A DNA stretch of 9,798 bases from Hyphomicrobiales bacterium (GTDB lineage Bacteria > Pseudomonadota > Alphaproteobacteria > Rhizobiales > Aestuariivirgaceae): contig JAHFPK010000084.1 of the NCBI GenBank assembly GCA_023266715.1, positions 1-9,798 of the forward strand. The letters are read 5' to 3'. The notes beneath the pieces were generated by a model, which was not told where the DNA came from, ran no database searches, and saw only the letters and a program-made list of their open reading frames with translations. Numbering within the stretch: the first letter of the stretch is position 1; every line of letters begins with the position of its first letter. Position numbers and translations under genes: made by a program. Below, in pieces: positions 6,461 through 9,798 of this stretch.

Positions 6461-7069
6461 ATGCGTATAGGTGTTGTGGTGGCCATGGCTGCCTGTTGCA
6501 CGATGTTGGCCGCACCGGTTTTCGCGGGGCAGATAAAGTTCGATCCAGCAGCCTTCAAGATTTATGGCGGCATGACCAGCAGGCAAACTGCTTCCTTGCT
6601 CAGCCCGCAAAACCCCCCCGGAACAACCCGCAGGATTGTAGACTTTTTTGAACCCATGATACCTGGTTCCGTTCTCATCCGTACCGACGAGCGACGCCTC
6701 TACTTAGTTTTGCAAGACAACAAAGCCATCATGTATCCAGTAGGCGTCGGCCGCGAAGGTTTTACCTGGTCTGGCCAGAACAAAATCACCCGCAAGGCGA
6801 CATGGCCCGATTGGCACCCCCCGCAAATCATGATCGAACGGGAAGCCAAAAAGGGCCACGTCATTCCGGCCTTCATGGCCGGCGGTCCTGAAAATCCGTT
6901 GGGTGCACGTGCCCTTTATATCGGCAATACCGAATACCGGATTCACGGCACAACCCAGCCCTGGAGCATTGGCAGGGCGGTTTCCTCGGGTTGCATTCGC
7001 ATGATGAATGACGAGGTGATTGATCTCTTCAACCGGGTTGAGATTGGCGCCACCGTTGTCGTCGAATAA
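6461..7069 (+). CDS. Exported L,D-transpeptidase (YkuD/ErfK type)
   Basis: 202 residues from ATG 6461; a TTG at 6455 would add two residues and is less likely. Residues 1-22 are a Sec signal peptide with probable cleavage after PVFA, so the enzyme is periplasmic. Residues 23-67 are a linker; the YkuD domain covers ~69-201. The signature is complete: IHGT with His162, and PWSIGRAVSSGCIRMMND with catalytic Cys178 and Arg180. The family makes 3-3 cross-links between diaminopimelate residues of peptidoglycan, or attaches outer-membrane proteins to it; which reaction applies here cannot be told. No LysM or other binding domain is present. The gene lies 68 nt after folK with no terminator between, so it may share that transcript, but no clear promoter or strong ribosome binding site is visible. 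Confidence 0.93.
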   Translation: MRIGVVVAMAACCTMLAAPVFAGQIKFDPAAFKIYGGMTSRQTASLLSPQNPPGTTRRIVDFFEPMIPGSVLIRTDERRLYLVLQDNKAIMYPVGVGREGFTWSGQNKITRKATWPDWHPPQIMIEREAKKGHVIPAFMAGGPENPLGARALYIGNTEYRIHGTTQPWSIGRAVSSGCIRMMNDEVIDLFNRVEIGATVVVE

Positions 7070-7173
7070 TGCAGAATTATTATTGAGATAGCAGCCAGGC
7101 GTTGGGACCATAAACCGTCCATTAACCTGATCGGGCCATTATCCTCCCGTAAGGTCGTAGGTGGAGTTCGCGT

Positions 7174-8487
7174 ATGCGTATCGGTTCATGTGCCCCAAAA
7201 GGGCTCTCAAAGTTCAACATTTTGGCATCAGCCGCCCTGGCGGTCATGCTGGCTGCATGCTCCAACGCCGTAGAGCGCTTTGCCGAAAATCCTTCATCTG
7301 AGAATCCATCAGACGTCGATCCGGTTTATACGGCCTCGGTTCCCAAGAAGCGCGCAACCAACGTTGCATCTGACGACGATACGATTACATCCCGCCCCTT
7401 GGCGAGTGCTCCGCTTGGCTCGCCGAACTATGCCAGCAATAGCAATAGCTATAAGAAGCCCTCCTATCGGCAACCCATCTATTCCGAGCCCACCTACACC
7501 GACACTGCGCAGAACACGATCAACATTCCTAAAGGTGGAACCGTGCGGGTCGAGCCGGGCATGACGCTCTATTCAATTTCGAAAGCCAATGGCCTGACCG
7601 TTGCTCAATTGGCCACCGCCAATGGCATCGCTCCTCCTTATACGGTGAGCGTGGGCCGCGTGTTGCGCATTCCGGGCGTAACCCATGCCATGGCGCCCAA
7701 ACCTGCCTATGTACAGGAAGAGCAACTGGCATCCAACGAGCCTGTCAAGAAACCTTCCGGTGGCATGCATAACGTAAGAGGCGGAGAAACCCTGTTCTCC
7801 CTTGGCCGCAAATATGGCGTTTCACCCTATGCCATCGCTGACCTGAATGGTCTGCCCCACAACACGTCATTGAGCGTTGGACAAAGTGTCCGCATCCCCT
7901 CGGGCAGCAGAAAGGCAATCGTTGCAAAAATTCCCGTGGTCGAAGAATCTGAACAGATTGCGTCCACTGATGAGCCGGTTGATACCGATGGCGCACCACA
8001 GACGCTTGCCCTGAAAAAGCCGGCGCCGGATGAAGAAGTGCCAATCGTCAAATCCGTTCCGCAACAAACTGCTGAACTTGCCGAGGGCCCAGTAGCTGGC
8101 GGCATGCGCTGGCCGGTTAAAGGCAAAATTATTTCCGAATATGGTCCCAAGCCCAACGGCATGAAGAACGAAGGCATCAACATCGCGGTTCCTGAAGGTA
8201 CTGGCGTGCGTGCCGCCGAAAGCGGTGTTGTGGCCTATGCCGGTAATGAGCTCAAAGGCTATGGCAACCTCGTGCTGATCCGCCATGAAGGCGGTTGGGT
8301 TACGGCCTATGCTCACGCCAAGGAACTGTTCGTGAAGCGTGGTGATATTGTGAAGCGTGGCGACGTTATCGCAAAAGCTGGTCAGACCGGCTCCGTTTCA
8401 AGTCCGCAATTGCACTTTGAAGTTCGCAAAGGCGCAACCGCCATGGACCCCTTGAAGTTCCTGGCGTCGACAACAGCATCGAACTAG
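7174..8487 (+). CDS. LysM-LysM-LytM lipoprotein with degenerate M23 site (NlpD/DipM-like)
   Basis: 437 residues; ATG 7174 lies 7 nt after GTGGAG (7161-7166). Residues 1-28 are a lipoprotein signal with lipobox LAAC, so Cys29 is lipidated. Residues 30-118 are a Ser/Pro/Tyr-rich disordered linker. LysM domains at ~122-167 and ~198-242 bind glycan; an acidic linker leads to a LytM/M23 domain at ~312-432. Active M23 enzymes have HxxxD and HxH zinc ligands. Here the first reads NEGIN (Asn332, Asn336) and the second QLH (Gln412, His414), so three of four ligands are lost. E. coli NlpD is degenerate at the same place (NKGID, RLH) and activates amidase AmiC; Caulobacter DipM is similar. The likely role is amidase control in cell separation, not hydrolysis. 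No strong promoter is clear in the 104 bp upstream. Confidence 0.93.
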   Translation: MRIGSCAPKGLSKFNILASAALAVMLAACSNAVERFAENPSSENPSDVDPVYTASVPKKRATNVASDDDTITSRPLASAPLGSPNYASNSNSYKKPSYRQPIYSEPTYTDTAQNTINIPKGGTVRVEPGMTLYSISKANGLTVAQLATANGIAPPYTVSVGRVLRIPGVTHAMAPKPAYVQEEQLASNEPVKKPSGGMHNVRGGETLFSLGRKYGVSPYAIADLNGLPHNTSLSVGQSVRIPSGSRKAIVAKIPVVEESEQIASTDEPVDTDGAPQTLALKKPAPDEEVPIVKSVPQQTAELAEGPVAGGMRWPVKGKIISEYGPKPNGMKNEGINIAVPEGTGVRAAESGVVAYAGNELKGYGNLVLIRHEGGWVTAYAHAKELFVKRGDIVKRGDVIAKAGQTGSVSSPQLHFEVRKGATAMDPLKFLASTTASN

Positions 8488-8512
8488 AGAAGCTATGATC
8501 CTCTGCAGGTGC

Positions 8513-8536
8513 AGGCCCGGCAGCAATGCCGGGCCT
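8513..8536. terminator. Bidirectional hairpin between convergent genes
   Basis: A perfect 10-bp GC-rich stem (AGGCCCGGCA / TGCCGGGCCT) with a GCAA tetraloop lies between the stops of the LytM lipoprotein (8487) and the minus-strand ATPase (8540). Neither side has a proper T tract: AAACTATTTG follows on plus and GCACC on minus. It probably acts as a transcript end or 3' stabiliser for both genes. Confidence 0.6.
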
Positions 8537-8539
8537 AAA

Positions 8540-9406
8540 CTATTTGGACGTTAGTTTAGTTCCAGTTTTGCCCGCTACGTCTTGAATGTATTGCCAGGCT
8601 ACACGGCCTGACCGGCTGCCACGGGTTACTGACCATTCAATAGCGCCCGCATGAAGCGGCACTTCTTTCACCGGCAGCTTGTAGTGCTTGGCATAGGCAT
8701 CAACCATTTCGAGGAATTCATCCTGCGAACAATTGTGAAAACCCAGCCACAGGCCAAATCTGTCCGACAGGGAAACCTTTTCCTGCACCGCCTCGGATGG
8801 ATTGATCGCAGTCGAAGTTTCATTCTCTATCATGTCACGCGGCAAAAGATGCCGCCGGTTCGACGTCGCATAGAGGATGACGTTTTCCGGCCGTCCTTCA
8901 ATGCCGCCATCAAGGGCTGCCTTCAGAGATTTATAGGACGCGTCGCGCCCATCAAAGGAAAGATCGTCACAGAAAACAATAAAACAAAGCTTGGGCGAAA
9001 CCCGCAACACCGACATGAGGGCAGGGAGGCTTTCAATGTCTTCCCTGTGGATTTCAATAAGCTTTAGATTTCCGCCATGCTCTTCATTTACCAGATGATG
9101 GGTGGCCTTGACCAGCGAGGACTTGCCCATGCCGCGCGCACCCCACAGCAGCGCATTGTTGGCGGGCAGGCCCTTGGCAAAACGCCTCGTGTTTTCCAGC
9201 AGGATATCGCGCGTCTGATCGATGCCCTTGAGGAGTTGCAACTCAACCCGATTGACTTTGGCAACCGGCTCGAGCGTTAGCGGTGACGCATGCCAAACGA
9301 AAGCGTTGGAACGCGCAAGATTACCCGATTTTGGCGGAAGCGGGGCTAGGCGGTCCAGCGCGTCGGCAACGCGTGCTAACAGGCTATTTTGAGATTTTGC
9401 AACCAT
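8540..9406 (-). CDS. AAA+ ATPase of the DUF815 family
   Basis: 288 residues; ATG 9406 lies 6 nt after AAGAG (9417-9413). It has an alpha-helical N-terminal region (~1-60), then an AAA+ core: Walker A GARGMGKS (89-96), Walker B FIVFCDDLS (142-150, Asp147/Asp148), a sensor-1-like ATSN (180-183), and an arginine in SLSDRFG (Arg216). The C-terminal part has a helical lid with SRSGRVAWQYIQ. Length and motifs match DUF815 (PF05673), a widespread ATPase family with no firmly established role. No signal peptide or membrane segment is seen, so it is cytoplasmic. In rhizobia-like genomes it sits, as here, between the M23 lipoprotein gene and yajC-secD-secF. It is divergent from yajC (122 bp) and convergent with the lipoprotein gene. 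Its target is unknown. Confidence 0.9.
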   Translation of the reverse strand: MVAKSQNSLLARVADALDRLAPLPPKSGNLARSNAFVWHASPLTLEPVAKVNRVELQLLKGIDQTRDILLENTRRFAKGLPANNALLWGARGMGKSSLVKATHHLVNEEHGGNLKLIEIHREDIESLPALMSVLRVSPKLCFIVFCDDLSFDGRDASYKSLKAALDGGIEGRPENVILYATSNRRHLLPRDMIENETSTAINPSEAVQEKVSLSDRFGLWLGFHNCSQDEFLEMVDAYAKHYKLPVKEVPLHAGAIEWSVTRGSRSGRVAWQYIQDVAGKTGTKLTSK

Positions 9407-9408
9407 GA

Positions 9409-9423
9409 CAAGCTCTTAGCTTG
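9409..9423 (-). repeat. Short inverted repeat over the DUF815 ribosome binding site
   Basis: CAAGCT-CTT-AGCTTG is a perfect 6-bp inverted repeat with a 3-nt spacer. In the minus-strand mRNA it forms a small hairpin ending 2 nt before the ATG and containing the AAGAG ribosome binding site. It might lower translation or be a small operator; it could also be chance. Confidence 0.4.
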
Positions 9424-9458
9424 CAAGTCTCGCTCCGTAAAGAGACCCAAATCCGGCG

Positions 9459-9486
9459 TTGCAATGGCGCAATCCATCGCTATATT
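9459..9486 (+). promoter_or_regulatory. Possible sigma-70-like promoter for yajC
   Basis: TTGCAA (9459-9464), a 16-nt spacer and TATATT (9481-9486) match the sigma-70 boxes at 4 of 6 and 5 of 6 positions. Transcription would start near 9493, about 35 nt before the yajC ATG. It is the best promoter-like sequence in the 122-bp divergent gap, but is predicted by eye only. Confidence 0.4.
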
Positions 9487-9528
9487 CCGCGCAAACCTTT
9501 AATAGGCAAAATCATTTAGGAGCAATCC

Positions 9529-9798
9529 ATGTTTGTCACCCCTGCCTTTGCCCAGTCCGCTGGTTCGCCGGCAATAGGAGATTTCATGGGCATGATTTTG
9601 CCGCTGGTGATGATCATGGCCGTATTCTGGTTTCTGCTCATCCGCCCGCAGCAGCGTAAGATGAAGGAACATCAGGAAGTGATCAGTAAGATTTCGCGCG
9701 GTGATACGGTTGTGACAAATGGCGGACTGATTGGGCGCGTTGCCAAGGTTGTCGATGATAAGGAACTGCTGGTGGAAGTGGGCGAGAACGTGAAGGTT
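9529..9798 (+). CDS. yajC: Preprotein translocase subunit YajC (3' end outside window)
   Basis: 90 residues are visible; the family is usually ~100-120, so most of the protein is here. ATG 9529 follows AGGAG (9518-9522) by 6 nt, the best ribosome binding site in the window. A short N-terminal segment (FVTPAFAQSAGSP) precedes one transmembrane helix (~20-39), then the hallmark LIRPQQRKMKEHQEVISKISRGDTVVTNGGLIGRV (38-72), the small cytoplasmic domain. YajC associates with SecD-SecF and the SecYEG translocon in the inner membrane and is not essential in E. coli. secD and secF presumably follow beyond the window. Confidence 0.96.
   Translation, partial: MFVTPAFAQSAGSPAIGDFMGMILPLVMIMAVFWFLLIRPQQRKMKEHQEVISKISRGDTVVTNGGLIGRVAKVVDDKELLVEVGENVKV

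Noticed and set aside
6461..6532. A lipoprotein signal on the L,D-transpeptidase (Cys12/Cys13)
   Set aside because: The residues before Cys12 (VAMAA) are a poor lipobox and the hydrophobic core continues after it; a standard signal peptide ending PVFA fits better.
7070..7173. A terminator and promoter between the L,D-transpeptidase and LytM lipoprotein genes
   Set aside because: AATAAT/ATTATT near 7067-7083 is a weak AT-only repeat, and no -35/-10 pair has good boxes and spacing. Only a lone TTAACC half-site near 7131 is visible.

Overview
The window looks like the chromosome of an alphaproteobacterium, most likely near the Hyphomicrobiales (rhizobia-like). I infer this from protein style (DapA, SmpB and the alpha/beta hydrolase read like rhizobial homologues) and from two gene orders: dapA-smpB, and LysM/M23 lipoprotein - DUF815 ATPase - yajC. 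Base composition looks even throughout. I see no mobile element, CRISPR array, tRNA or rRNA, and no stretch over 300 bases without a gene.

Left block (1-1278, plus strand): the 3' part of an OmpA-domain protein, an easily missed 45-residue membrane protein, and a membrane-anchored helix-hairpin-helix protein. They are tightly packed and probably one operon, ending at a perfect 10-bp hairpin shared with the convergent block. Next block (1309-4297, minus strand): a Slt70-type lytic transglycosylase followed by an alpha/beta hydrolase whose likely GTG start overlaps the transglycosylase stop.

A 193-bp divergent intergenic region (4298-4490) separates the transglycosylase from dapA. Then, on the plus strand, come dapA, smpB and folK (gaps of 1 and 32 nt), an exported L,D-transpeptidase, and a LysM-LysM-LytM lipoprotein with a degenerate, probably inactive LytM site (NlpD/DipM type). 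A second perfect hairpin separates this last gene from a convergent DUF815 AAA+ ATPase on the minus strand. That ATPase is divergent from yajC, which runs off the right edge, presumably into secD-secF.

The main theme is the cell envelope. DapA commits carbon to diaminopimelate and lysine; the L,D-transpeptidase cross-links peptidoglycan; the transglycosylase cleaves it; the LytM lipoprotein probably controls amidases; the OmpA domain binds peptidoglycan; YajC belongs to the Sec translocon. SmpB (ribosome rescue) and FolK (folate) are housekeeping passengers. I found no clear undescribed multi-gene system such as a defence island. The least explained parts are the small membrane protein with its HhH partner, a 13-bp hairpin inside the start of folK, and the DUF815 ATPase.
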